NCBI GenBank assembly: GCA_038145175.1
Contig: JAYQPE010000005.1
Coordinates: 27,236 to 91,235, forward strand
Reading direction: 5' to 3'
Length of the DNA stretch: 64,000 nucleotides
Source of the DNA: ATZT02 sp038145175
GTDB taxonomy: Bacteria; Actinomycetota; Actinomycetes; S36-B12; UBA5976
Position 1 is the first letter of the stretch, and every line of letters starts with the position of its first letter. Shown piece after piece: positions 26,713 to 35,161 of this stretch. Both the position numbers and the translations under genes were made by a program. The notes beneath the pieces were generated by a model. It was not told where the DNA came from. It saw only the letters and a list, made by a program, of their open reading frames with translations, and searched no databases.

Positions 26713-27008
26713 TATTCTTCGTCCAATATTCTTGGAACTTTGAATTTGTCATCTTCACTAGCTGGAGCTGACTTTAAAATTGCTTCACGTTTTAATGATG
26801 GTTTTGTTTCATCAATTCTAAAAATATTTACGGCACCTGTGGCATGTGACATTGGCTGAATATTTTTGGTGTCAACTTCTCCAACTTTTGCAACAGATTC
26901 CAGGATAATTTCTAATTGTTTAGCATATTCATCTAATTCTGATTCTGCTAAATCTAATCTGGCTAGTTTTGCTAAATTAGCAACTTCTTCTTTAGATATT
27001 TTTGACAC
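26712..27008 (-). CDS. gatC: Asp/Glu-tRNA amidotransferase subunit C
   Basis: GatC is the small subunit that wraps around and stabilises GatA with GatB. The 98-residue protein has the family start ISKEEVANLAKLARLDL (residues 3-19) and the MSHATGAVNIFRID segment. It sits 17 bp after ligA and is coupled to gatA. Confidence 0.96.
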   Translation of the reverse strand: MSKISKEEVANLAKLARLDLAESELDEYAKQLEIILESVAKVGEVDTKNIQPMSHATGAVNIFRIDETKPSLKREAILKSAPASEDDKFKVPRILDEE

Positions 27009-27025
27009 GTTTAATATCTTATTAT

Positions 27026-29200
27026 TTAGTCTTTAGTGACTAATTTCAGCGCTTCTTGAAAGCCTTTATTTAGTAGAACTTCAAAATTTTCTGCATCAAG
27101 TCTAGGAATTCCAAGAGATACTGCCTTGGAATATTTACTTCCATCAGCTCGCCCAAAAATGAGCATCGCAGTATTTTTGCTGACTGATCCTGAGACTTTT
27201 CCACCTCGTTCTAAAACAGCATTTGAGGCGCCATCTCTTGAATAATTTGGCACGCTTCCAGTGATAACAAAATTTAAATCTTTTAATGGCTGAGGACCTG
27301 TGACTTCTTCGTCTTTCATTCGTACACCTGCTCTTGCCCATTTGCCAACAATTTCTTTATGCCAGTCTTCGCTAAACCATTCTTTAACCGCAATTCCTAT
27401 TACTTCACCAACTCCAGAAACTTCTGAAAGTTTTTCAATTTTTGAATTGGCAATATTTTCAATTGATTTAAATTCTCTGCTTAAGGCTTGAGCTGCAGTT
27501 GGGCCAACATGTCTAATAGATAAAGCAACCAAAACTCTCCAAAGTGGTCTTGATTTAGCAGCTTGTAATTGGGAAAGTAATTCTTCACCATTTTTATTTA
27601 AAACTCTTTTAGTTTCATTCTTTCCTGGTGCTCTAGTGAAATATTCACTAACTTCTAATTCTTTAGCAGTTAAATCAAATAAATCGCCTTCATCTTTCAA
27701 AATCTTGTCATTTAAAAGTGCTGCTGCTGACTTAGCACCTAAACCTTCAACATCTAATGCGCCTCGTGAACCAACATGAAAAAGTCTTTCTCTAAGTTGA
27801 GCAGGACATGTTCTTGCATTGGAGCACCTTAAATCCACATCAGCTTCTTTAGCTGGAGCTAACTTAGTGCCACATTCAGGACATTTTGTTGGCATAGAAA
27901 ATTTCTTTTCTGCACCAGTTCTTAATTCAATTACAGGACCAACAATTTCAGGAATTACATCTCCAGCTTTTCTTAAATAAACTGTGTCACCAATTAAAAC
28001 GCCTTTTCTTTCTATTTCTTTCTGATTATGAAGTGTTGCCATAGATACGGTTGATCCTGCAACTTTTATAGGTTGCATAACAGCAAATGGAGTAACTCGA
28101 CCTGTTCTTCCCACATTTACTTCAATATCAAGTAATTTTGTGCGTACAACTTCTGGTGGATATTTGTAAGCAACTGCCCAACGAGGAGTTCTAGAAGTTG
28201 CGCCTAATTTTTTTTGAATTTCTAAATCATTTACTTTGACAACTACTCCATCGATTTCATGGCTTAAGTCTCTTCTTTTTTCGCCGAATTCTTGAATAAA
28301 CTTCTTTACACTATTTAAATCTTTTGTGACTTTAGTAGTTGTTGCAACAGGTAAACCTAAATCTCCTAACAATTCATAAGCTTGACTTTGAGTTTTAAAC
28401 TCTAGGCCTTCTAGTGCCCCGATGCCATGGACTACTAATTTTAGTCTGGAAAGAGAAGAAATTGAGCGATCAAATTCTTGTTTTAATTTATCAATTCTTT
28501 GTTCAGATTTTTTTTCACTTTTTGCTAACGCTAATTCTTCTTCGCGTTTATCAACTCGTTGTCTTATAGTGCCAGCAGCTGCGTTTCTAGGATTTGCAAA
28601 AGGCGTTCTGCCTGAATCCATTACTTCATCATTTAATTGATCAAAATCTTTTAAATCAAAATATATTTCTCCTCTAACCTCGATCAAATCTGGTATTTTT
28701 GAACTTTTTGTTTTTAAAATTCTTGGAATTGATGAAATAAATTGGGTGTTGTAGGTGACATCTTCCCCAACACGTCCATCTCCTCTGGTTGCAACTTTGG
28801 TTAATTTTCCATCTACATACAAAAGATTAAGGGCAAGTCCATCGACCTTTAATTCACTAATTGTTTCTGGAAGTACTTGTGTGGTTTTTTTAACTCTATT
28901 TGCCCATTCTTCTAATTCCTCATCATCAAAAACATCTTCCAAACTCATCATTCGAACTTTGTGCTCAACTGGTTCAAAAAGTTCTGATGCCTCTCCACCA
29001 ACAGATTGGGTTGGAGAATCTTGAGTTACTAATTCTGGATATTTTTCTTCTAATTTTTCTAATTCACGAAAGGCTTTATCGTATTCATCATCTGAGATAG
29101 TTGGCGAGTCAAGTAAATAATATTGGCGTCTTGCTTCTTCAATTTGCTCAACTAATTCAAGCCATTTATTTCGAGCAGAATCTGGAATTGATTTACTCAT
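27026..29200 (-). CDS. ligA: NAD-dependent DNA ligase
   Basis: LigA seals nicks in replication and repair using NAD+. The 724-residue protein has the Ia domain, the adenylated lysine K118 in ELKVDGLA, an OB fold, a Cys4 zinc finger (CPECG and CSNARTC), helix-hairpin-helix repeats and a C-terminal BRCT domain (LNFVITGSVPNYSRDGA). It is longer than the usual 670 residues because of a charged stretch near residues 225-250 (REEELALAKSEKKSEQ). It lies 2 bp after mnmA. Confidence 0.97.
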   Translation of the reverse strand: MSKSIPDSARNKWLELVEQIEEARRQYYLLDSPTISDDEYDKAFRELEKLEEKYPELVTQDSPTQSVGGEASELFEPVEHKVRMMSLEDVFDDEELEEWANRVKKTTQVLPETISELKVDGLALNLLYVDGKLTKVATRGDGRVGEDVTYNTQFISSIPRILKTKSSKIPDLIEVRGEIYFDLKDFDQLNDEVMDSGRTPFANPRNAAAGTIRQRVDKREEELALAKSEKKSEQRIDKLKQEFDRSISSLSRLKLVVHGIGALEGLEFKTQSQAYELLGDLGLPVATTTKVTKDLNSVKKFIQEFGEKRRDLSHEIDGVVVKVNDLEIQKKLGATSRTPRWAVAYKYPPEVVRTKLLDIEVNVGRTGRVTPFAVMQPIKVAGSTVSMATLHNQKEIERKGVLIGDTVYLRKAGDVIPEIVGPVIELRTGAEKKFSMPTKCPECGTKLAPAKEADVDLRCSNARTCPAQLRERLFHVGSRGALDVEGLGAKSAAALLNDKILKDEGDLFDLTAKELEVSEYFTRAPGKNETKRVLNKNGEELLSQLQAAKSRPLWRVLVALSIRHVGPTAAQALSREFKSIENIANSKIEKLSEVSGVGEVIGIAVKEWFSEDWHKEIVGKWARAGVRMKDEEVTGPQPLKDLNFVITGSVPNYSRDGASNAVLERGGKVSGSVSKNTAMLIFGRADGSKYSKAVSLGIPRLDAENFEVLLNKGFQEALKLVTKD

Positions 29201-29202
29201 TA

Positions 29203-30282
29203 TTAATTTCTAGCAGTTGTTACTACTGTGCCACTACCTATAACTCGGTCGTTTTCATACAACGCAATTGTTTGTCCTGGAGCAAGTCCTTGTAATGAGT
29301 CAATAAATTCCACCGTTAAATTGCCATCTTTATGAAAAGCTTTAGCTTTTAATCTTTCTCCATGTGCTCTTACTTGAGCTAAACAATCAAATGGACTTTC
29401 TGGAATTGGTCCACACCATATTACATTTGAAGCAGTAACTACATCAACTTTCAAAAGTGTAGGTAAACCAACCATCACTGTTTTATTTTTAACATCAGTT
29501 TCAACTACATAACGAGCTGCTCTATCTGGTCTCGGTTTTGTTAAATTCAATCCCCTTCTTTGCCCAATAGTAAATTCAAAAACTCCATCATGCTCACCTA
29601 AAACTTCATTTGTTTCAGCATCAATTATTTGACCTTTTTCTTCACCTAATTTTCTATGCAAAAATCCTGCAGTGTCGCCATCTGGAATAAAACAAATATC
29701 GTGAGAGTCAGGTTTACTTGCTGTAATTAAACCTCTTTTATCTGCTTCTGCTCTAATTTCTGGTTTTAAAGAATCTCCTAAAGGCAAAATCGTGTGACTT
29801 AATTGTTCTTGAGTTAACACACTTAATACATATGATTGATCTTTATTAGGATCTTTTGCACTATGCAAAGTTGGTCCTTGAGGTGTTTCAATAATTCGTG
29901 CGTAATGGCCAGTTGCCACAGCATCAAATCCAAGTGCAAGAGATCTTTCTAGAACTGCTGCAAACTTAATTTTTTCATTACATCTAACACATGGGTTAGG
30001 TGTTCTTCCTTGAGCATATTCGCTTACAAAGTTTTCAATTACTTCTTTTTGAAATTCATCAGATACATCCCAAACGTAAAAAGGAATTCCTAATCGATCA
30101 GCAACCCTTCTTGCATCTCTTGCATCATCTAGTGTGCAACAACCTTTGCCCCCTGCATGCCCTTTCACTTTCGCTAACGCTAAATGAATTCCTACAACGT
30201 CGTAACCTTGATCAACTAATCTTGCAGCAGCAACGGAGGAATCAACTCCACCACTCATGGCAGCTACTACTTTTTTAGTCAT
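29203..30282 (-). CDS. mnmA: tRNA-specific 2-thiouridylase
   Basis: MnmA adds sulfur to uridine 34 of tRNAs for Glu, Gln and Lys, drawing on a cysteine desulfurase. The 359-residue protein has the PP-loop SGGVDSS at 10-16, the catalytic cysteines in NPCVRCNEK and SHDICFIPDG, and GQRRGLNL. Its ATG overlaps the stop of the desulfurase gene as ATGA, which fits direct sulfur transfer between the two. Confidence 0.97.
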   Translation of the reverse strand: MTKKVVAAMSGGVDSSVAAARLVDQGYDVVGIHLALAKVKGHAGGKGCCTLDDARDARRVADRLGIPFYVWDVSDEFQKEVIENFVSEYAQGRTPNPCVRCNEKIKFAAVLERSLALGFDAVATGHYARIIETPQGPTLHSAKDPNKDQSYVLSVLTQEQLSHTILPLGDSLKPEIRAEADKRGLITASKPDSHDICFIPDGDTAGFLHRKLGEEKGQIIDAETNEVLGEHDGVFEFTIGQRRGLNLTKPRPDRAARYVVETDVKNKTVMVGLPTLLKVDVVTASNVIWCGPIPESPFDCLAQVRAHGERLKAKAFHKDGNLTVEFIDSLQGLAPGQTIALYENDRVIGSGTVVTTARN

Positions 30283-31454
30283 GACTTCACTGCTGGTTTT
30301 CCAGCTCTTCTTGCTCTTTCTACAACTGCAGGTAAAACATTTATTACATCTGTTACATCATCTGGAGTTGAAGTAGTCCCAAATGAAAATCTGATTGAAC
30401 CTCTTGCTGTTTGTTCATCTCTTCCCATTGCAAGCAACACATGTGAAGGTTGAGGAATACCTGCAGAGCATGCAGAACCTGTTGAACATTCAATTCCTTG
30501 AGCGTCTAACAACATTAATACTGCATCACCTTCGCAACCTTTAAAAGTAAAATGAACATTTCCTGGTAAGCGATTTTCAGGATCCCCATTTAAAACAACA
30601 TTGGGAATAACTTCTTGAACTTTGTTGATTAAATCTTTTCTTAATGAAGTTAATCTTGAAGCACGATTAAATCTTTGACTTACCGCAACTTTTATAGCTG
30701 CTGCAAATCCTGCAATTTGAGGCGCAGCTAAAGTTCCAGATCTAACTTCTCTTTCTTGTCCACCTCCATGCAAAACTGGCGTTAATTCAATATCTCTTTT
30801 AATAACCAAAACACCAATTCCTTGCGGTCCACCAACTTTGTGTCCACTAACGGTTAAAGCATCAAGTCCTGAATCTTGAAAGTGAACTTCTAAACAACCA
30901 ACAGCTTGAACTGCATCTGAATGAATTGGAATATCAAATTCTTTAGCAACTTTTACTAAATCTTTAATTGGTTGAACAGTACCTACTTCATTATTTGCCC
31001 ACATCACACTTATAAATGAAACATCTGCTGGATTTTTCTCGATTGATTTTTTTAAAGTTTCAACACTTACTCTGCCAAATTCATCTACTGGTAATAATTC
31101 AACAATTGCCTGGTCGTGTTCTTTAAGCCACAAGACGGGATCTAAAACAGCATGATGTTCAACTGCTGAAATCAGAATTCTATTTCGCTTTGAATCTTTT
31201 TTAATTCTTGACCAAAACAAACCTTTAATTGCTAAATTGTTGGATTCAGTTCCACCAGAGGTAAATATGACTTCAACAGGTCTTGCCCCAAGTGCTGCAG
31301 CTATTACTTCACGAGATTCTTCAACAACTTTTCTAGCTCTTCTTCCAGAAGAATGTAGAGATGAAGGATTTCCAGGTTTTGCCAATTCTGCTGTCATCGC
31401 AGCAACTGCCTCAGGCAACATTGGAGTTGTGGCTGCGTGATCTAAATAAGTCAT
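30279..31454 (-). CDS. Cysteine desulfurase (NifS/IscS-type)
   Basis: The enzyme takes sulfur from cysteine as a persulfide for tRNA thiolation and Fe-S clusters. The 391-residue class V PLP protein has LDHAATTP near the start, the PLP lysine K206 in SGHKVGGPQG, and the persulfide cysteine C329 in STGSACSAG. It is coupled to mnmA. The Fe-S enzymes LeuC and IlvD in the window would need such a donor, but no iscU or suf genes are here. Confidence 0.95.
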   Translation of the reverse strand: MTYLDHAATTPMLPEAVAAMTAELAKPGNPSSLHSSGRRARKVVEESREVIAAALGARPVEVIFTSGGTESNNLAIKGLFWSRIKKDSKRNRILISAVEHHAVLDPVLWLKEHDQAIVELLPVDEFGRVSVETLKKSIEKNPADVSFISVMWANNEVGTVQPIKDLVKVAKEFDIPIHSDAVQAVGCLEVHFQDSGLDALTVSGHKVGGPQGIGVLVIKRDIELTPVLHGGGQEREVRSGTLAAPQIAGFAAAIKVAVSQRFNRASRLTSLRKDLINKVQEVIPNVVLNGDPENRLPGNVHFTFKGCEGDAVLMLLDAQGIECSTGSACSAGIPQPSHVLLAMGRDEQTARGSIRFSFGTTSTPDDVTDVINVLPAVVERARRAGKPAVKS

Positions 31455-31473
31455 AACCTCAAGTTTAGACGAT

Positions 31474-32400
31474 TTAGAACAATGCGCTTGCGAGGTCTCT
31501 TCGAGCCTTAATTACGTGAGGATCATTGTCGCCTACCACGACAAATAATTCTAAAAGTCTTTCTCTCAATTTATCTCTGTCTTGTCCGCTAGTTATTTTT
31601 ATAGCTGCAATTAAAGCATTAAATCCTGCTTCTGGATTTCCTTTCATAAGCTCTAAATCAGCTAATTGCAATTGAGCATCAACATTTTTCTTATCACTTG
31701 CGTTTTTTCTAATCTCATTTTCATTTAAAGTTTTAGATCTTTCTAGCAATCCAACTTGAGCAAGTCCTGCAATGGCAGTTTCATCTTTTGGGTTTTGATT
31801 AAGCATTTCTTGATAAATTATTTTTGCTTGCCCAAAATCTCCTTTTTCTATGGCATTAAATGCAGCTTCAAGTTTTGGATCAGTTTTTGGTTCTTCAATT
31901 TGAACTTCAGGTTGTTCATCAGTTTGGGCTTGCGTAACTGAGCCTTTAACACCTTGTTCATTTGCAATTCTGATTACTTCTGTCAACACTTGTCGCACTT
32001 GTGCTTCAGGCATTGCTCCTTGAAAAAGTGGAGCAGCAGATCCAGCAATTATTGCAAAAACTGCAGGAATAGATTGAACTTGAAATGCAGCAGCAATATT
32101 TTGATTTTTATCAATATCAACTTTTGCCAAAATAAATTTTCCATTAAATTCTGCTGCTATTTTTTCTAAAACAGGAGAAAGTTGTTTACAAGGACCACAC
32201 CACTCAGCCCATAAATCAACAACAACTGGAACTTGATTAGATGCATCAATTACTTTTTGTTGGAAGTCACTTTCATCAACATCAATTACAACTCCACTAG
32301 GTGCATTTGCCAAAGCAGAATTTGCCGCACTTTGGGCTTGTCTTGCTTGGGCAAGAGCGCCTAAATCAATTGCGCCCCGCATTGGTATTGAGCCAGCCAA
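31474..32400 (-). CDS. Thioredoxin-TPR protein, YbbN/CnoX-like
   Basis: The 308-residue protein has a thioredoxin fold with the active-site pair C68/C71 (WAEWCGPCKQL), followed from about residue 175 by TPR-like helical repeats (AFNAIEKGDFGQAKIIYQEM). This layout matches co-chaperonin-type redox proteins such as YbbN/CnoX. Unlike the E. coli protein it keeps both catalytic cysteines, so it may be an active oxidoreductase. It is 19 bp upstream of the desulfurase gene on the same strand. Confidence 0.88.
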   Translation of the reverse strand: MAGSIPMRGAIDLGALAQARQAQSAANSALANAPSGVVIDVDESDFQQKVIDASNQVPVVVDLWAEWCGPCKQLSPVLEKIAAEFNGKFILAKVDIDKNQNIAAAFQVQSIPAVFAIIAGSAAPLFQGAMPEAQVRQVLTEVIRIANEQGVKGSVTQAQTDEQPEVQIEEPKTDPKLEAAFNAIEKGDFGQAKIIYQEMLNQNPKDETAIAGLAQVGLLERSKTLNENEIRKNASDKKNVDAQLQLADLELMKGNPEAGFNALIAAIKITSGQDRDKLRERLLELFVVVGDNDPHVIKARRDLASALF

Positions 32401-32443
32401 AATTTAATTCACCTTCAAACTTTTTAATTAATTCTAAGAATAG

Positions 32444-33181
32444 TTAAATGTCATTCCACTTTTCCATTGGACCATCCCAATTTGTGGGCAGAGGAACTTT
32501 ATCTGGTGCAACTAAATTAATTATGTGATTCAAAACCTTTTGCACGCTAGGTTCTCCAACCCATAAGTGTTTAGCACCTGGTTCTGCAATGATTTTAATA
32601 TTAGGACAAATGGCAAATTTTTCTCTAGCTTCTTCTGGTTTTAAATAATCATCTAATTCAGGAATCAATGCGATGACTTGAAAATTAACATTTTTCCATC
32701 GCGTTAATTCTTCTTGTGTAGTAAAGCGCAAAGGTGGAGAAATTAAAACTACGCCACTTAATTCTTGGTCATAAGCATGTCTCAAAATTACATCAGTGCC
32801 AAATGACCAACCAACTACAAAAGGTTTTCCTAAATTATTTTTTTTCACATATTCAATTGCAGCTAATAAATCTTTTCCTTCATCATTTGAGGAATCAAAA
32901 CTTCCAGTACTTCTACCTAATTTTGAACAAGTTCCTCTGGTATTAAATCTAATAACATTAATTCCTGCTAAAGCTGGAAATCTCCAGGATAACTTTCGCA
33001 ATAAATGACTATCTGTATTTCCGCCATGGGTAGGCAAAGGATGAACTGTAATTATTGTGGCAATTGCTTTTTTGTCTAATGGAGATGCAATTTCTCCCAC
33101 TAAAGTTTGACCATCAGTTGTTTCTAAATGAATTAATTCTCTTTTGGCAGGTAAAACTGAATTAGAAACTATTTCTGTCAT
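32444..33181 (-). CDS. Alpha/beta hydrolase of the short-chain-esterase/dienelactone type
   Basis: The 245-residue protein has an alpha/beta-hydrolase fold with nucleophile S126 in GWSFG. It carries the early motif VHPLPTHGGNTDSH, a probable Asp in ELDDYL, and a His in AKHLWVG. The NTRGTCSKLGRSTGSFD segment resembles the CocE/YsgA-like hydrolases common in actinobacteria. The substrate is unknown. It stops 43 bp before the thioredoxin gene and follows the zinc-ribbon gene directly. Confidence 0.82.
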   Translation of the reverse strand: MTEIVSNSVLPAKRELIHLETTDGQTLVGEIASPLDKKAIATIITVHPLPTHGGNTDSHLLRKLSWRFPALAGINVIRFNTRGTCSKLGRSTGSFDSSNDEGKDLLAAIEYVKKNNLGKPFVVGWSFGTDVILRHAYDQELSGVVLISPPLRFTTQEELTRWKNVNFQVIALIPELDDYLKPEEAREKFAICPNIKIIAEPGAKHLWVGEPSVQKVLNHIINLVAPDKVPLPTNWDGPMEKWNDI

Positions 33182-33472
33182 TTAATCTTCTCTTTTATAT
33201 TTCTTTCGATTTGTATTCCAGCAAGGAGTATGCCAATGTCTTCTATCTTCCAACTGTCCTGATATGTATGCAACTGTATGAGGAGTTGCTGTTCTAATTT
33301 CTTGATCACAACCTGGACATCTATACGGCTTTGTAGCAGAAGATCCTGTTACTCGTCTAACTATCCAATCTCCGTCATTCCAACTTTCACTTTTTTCAAT
33401 GCCCATTAATCGATTAATGTCAAAACTTGTGTCTAATTTTTTAGTTTTTTTATCTTTATTTCTTCTTGGCAT
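33182..33472 (-). CDS. Conserved small zinc-ribbon-like protein
   Basis: This 96-residue basic protein has CPGC at 52-55 and HWHTPC at 79-84, a plausible Cys/His zinc site, after a lysine/arginine-rich N-terminus. It resembles a small actinobacterial protein often found next to nucS and sometimes mislabelled as ATP/GTP-binding; no nucleotide motif is visible. It lies 9 bp after nucS and abuts the hydrolase gene, so all three are probably one transcript. Its function is not known. Confidence 0.75.
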   Translation of the reverse strand: MPRRNKDKKTKKLDTSFDINRLMGIEKSESWNDGDWIVRRVTGSSATKPYRCPGCDQEIRTATPHTVAYISGQLEDRRHWHTPCWNTNRKKYKRED

Positions 33473-33481
33473 TGTTCTATC

Positions 33482-34153
33482 CTAAAACAATCTTTCTTCT
33501 TTTCGATCAAAACCACGTAATGCTTCATAATCAACAACCACACATCTGATTCCTCTATCTTCCGCCAATGTTTTTGCTTGCGGTTTTATTTCTTGTGCTG
33601 CAAAAATTCCACTGACTGGTGCAAGCAATGAATCTCTATTGAGTAGCTCCAAATATCTAGTTAATTGTTCTACTCCATCAATTTCGCCACGTCTTTTGAC
33701 TTCTATTGCGACATTTTTTCCATTTTCGTCTTTACACAAAAGATCAACTGGACCAATCGCTGTTGGGTATTCGCGTCTAACTAGATGCCAATTTTTTCCA
33801 AACGTTTCCAAATGTATTGCTAATAATTCTTGAAGATGCGCTTCTACCCCATCTTTTACTAATCCTGGATCTACTCCTAAATCGTGAGTGGAATTATGAA
33901 TTACTTCAGAAACTGTGATGATCAACTGTTCTTGGGTTTTATTTTGAACAGTTATTATCTTTTTATTTTCTTCATTTATTTCTTTTGTGACACACGGTGG
34001 ACTCATCCAATTAAGTGGTTTATAAGCTCGATCATCTGCATGAATAGAAACAGACCCATCTGCTTTGAAAAGAATGAGTCTTGTGGCTTCCGGTAAATGT
34101 GCAGTAAGTCTGCCCACATAATCAACTGTGCACTTGGCCACGAGAAGTCTCAT
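33482..34153 (-). CDS. nucS: Mismatch-specific endonuclease NucS/EndoMS
   Basis: NucS cleaves both strands at mismatches and replaces MutS/MutL repair in actinobacteria. The 223-residue protein has an N-terminal DNA-binding domain and a RecB-like nuclease core with D137 (GPVDLLC), E151 and K153 (AIEVKRR), and Q163 with Y167 (EQLTRYLE). The C-terminus ends EERLF, which resembles the beta-clamp-binding tail of the family. It diverges from the membrane protein at 34199. Confidence 0.96.
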   Translation of the reverse strand: MRLLVAKCTVDYVGRLTAHLPEATRLILFKADGSVSIHADDRAYKPLNWMSPPCVTKEINEENKKIITVQNKTQEQLIITVSEVIHNSTHDLGVDPGLVKDGVEAHLQELLAIHLETFGKNWHLVRREYPTAIGPVDLLCKDENGKNVAIEVKRRGEIDGVEQLTRYLELLNRDSLLAPVSGIFAAQEIKPQAKTLAEDRGIRCVVVDYEALRGFDRKEERLF

Positions 34154-34198
34154 AACTTGATGATGCCGGATTGCTAAAAGTGCGCAACAATTGCATAC

Positions 34199-34528
34199 AT
34201 GATGACTTGGGGCAGCACTACTTATTTACTGGTTCCATTATTAGTTGGGCTTGGCATTTTAATATTTGTAGTCATTTTGAAATGGGCTTATAGTCCTAAG
34301 AAATCTTCTCTGATTGAAAGACCAACTAAAGCAAGCTTTAAAGATGATTATGGAGTTTTAGTTCCTATTGCAAATCCAGAAAATTATGCCGATGGTGAAA
34401 AATTACGACAAAAATTAATTTCAAACAATATAAAAGCAACATTAGCTTTTACTCTAGAAGGACCTCAAATTATGGTTTGGCCAAAAGATGAAAAAATTGC
34501 CAAGGAACTTTTAAAAAAATTAGTTTAA
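34199..34528 (+). CDS. Single-pass membrane protein of unknown function
   Basis: The 109-residue protein has one transmembrane segment at about residues 8-28, then a cytoplasmic region with KDDYGVLVPIANPENYADGE and a C-terminal pattern that looks like a small alpha-beta domain (KATLAFTLEGPQIMVWPKDE). Two ATGs in tandem open the gene. It runs into the convergent adenosyltransferase gene with one base between them. I do not recognise a characterised family; similar proteins near nucS are common in actinobacteria. Confidence 0.8.
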   Translation: MMTWGSTTYLLVPLLVGLGILIFVVILKWAYSPKKSSLIERPTKASFKDDYGVLVPIANPENYADGEKLRQKLISNNIKATLAFTLEGPQIMVWPKDEKIAKELLKKLV

Positions 34529-34529
34529 G

Positions 34530-35102
34530 TTATCTATTTGCTCCAGGAACCCATAAAACATCTCCCTGGCTTCTGTTGGCATATCTTGCTAAGACAAACA
34601 ACAAATCTGATAAACGATTTAAATATCTGGCAGGAGTTTCAGTCATAACAATCTTATGAGCAGTTAACGCTGTCCAAGTTGATCTTTCTGCACGTCTAAC
34701 AATTGTTCTTGCCACGTGTAAAAGAGCAGCACCTGCAGTTCCTCCAGGAAGAATAAATGAATTAAGCGGTTGTAGAAATGAGTTGTAGTGATCAATTGCT
34801 TTTTCTAAAGCATCAACGTAATTTGGTAAAACTCTTAATTGAGGCATATCGTTTTTCTTGCCTACAGGTGTTGCTAAATCTGCACCCACATCAAATAAAT
34901 CATTTTGCACTCTAGTTAATAAATCTTTTACATCTTGATCAAGATTACCCATTGCAATTGCTACACCTATTGCAGAATTTGCTTCATCAACATCTGCAAA
35001 AGCTTCAAGTCTTAAATCTGTTTTTAAAGCTCTGGACATATCCCCCAAAGCCGTGGTTCCATCATCACCTGTGCGGGTATAGATGCGAGTTAAATTAACC
35101 AT
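34530..35102 (-). CDS. Cob(I)alamin adenosyltransferase, PduO type
   Basis: The enzyme transfers adenosyl from ATP to cob(I)alamin, making coenzyme B12. The 190-residue helical-bundle protein has the ATP motif YTRTGDDGTT at residues 8-17, RTIVRRAERSTW, and RYLNRLSDLLFVLAR, all diagnostic. No other B12 gene is in the window, so it may serve salvage for a B12-dependent mutase or reductase. The start has TAGGCT 6 nt upstream and no Shine-Dalgarno, so it is probably leaderless. Confidence 0.95.
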   Translation of the reverse strand: MVNLTRIYTRTGDDGTTALGDMSRALKTDLRLEAFADVDEANSAIGVAIAMGNLDQDVKDLLTRVQNDLFDVGADLATPVGKKNDMPQLRVLPNYVDALEKAIDHYNSFLQPLNSFILPGGTAGAALLHVARTIVRRAERSTWTALTAHKIVMTETPARYLNRLSDLLFVLARYANRSQGDVLWVPGANR

Positions 35103-35108
35103 GAGTAG

Positions 35109-35153
35109 AGCCTATGTCTGAACTGCAGTTTGCACACTTTGGTTGGGTAACCT
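35109..35153. promoter_or_regulatory. Divergent promoters for the adenosyltransferase and murA
   Basis: The 59-bp gap between the two starts holds TAGGCT on the minus strand (35109-35114, 6 nt before the adenosyltransferase ATG) and TAACCT on the plus strand (35148-35153, 8 nt before the murA ATG). Both are good -10 boxes with no room for ribosome sites. No convincing -35 is visible for either. Confidence 0.5.
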
Positions 35154-35161
35154 TGTGAGTC

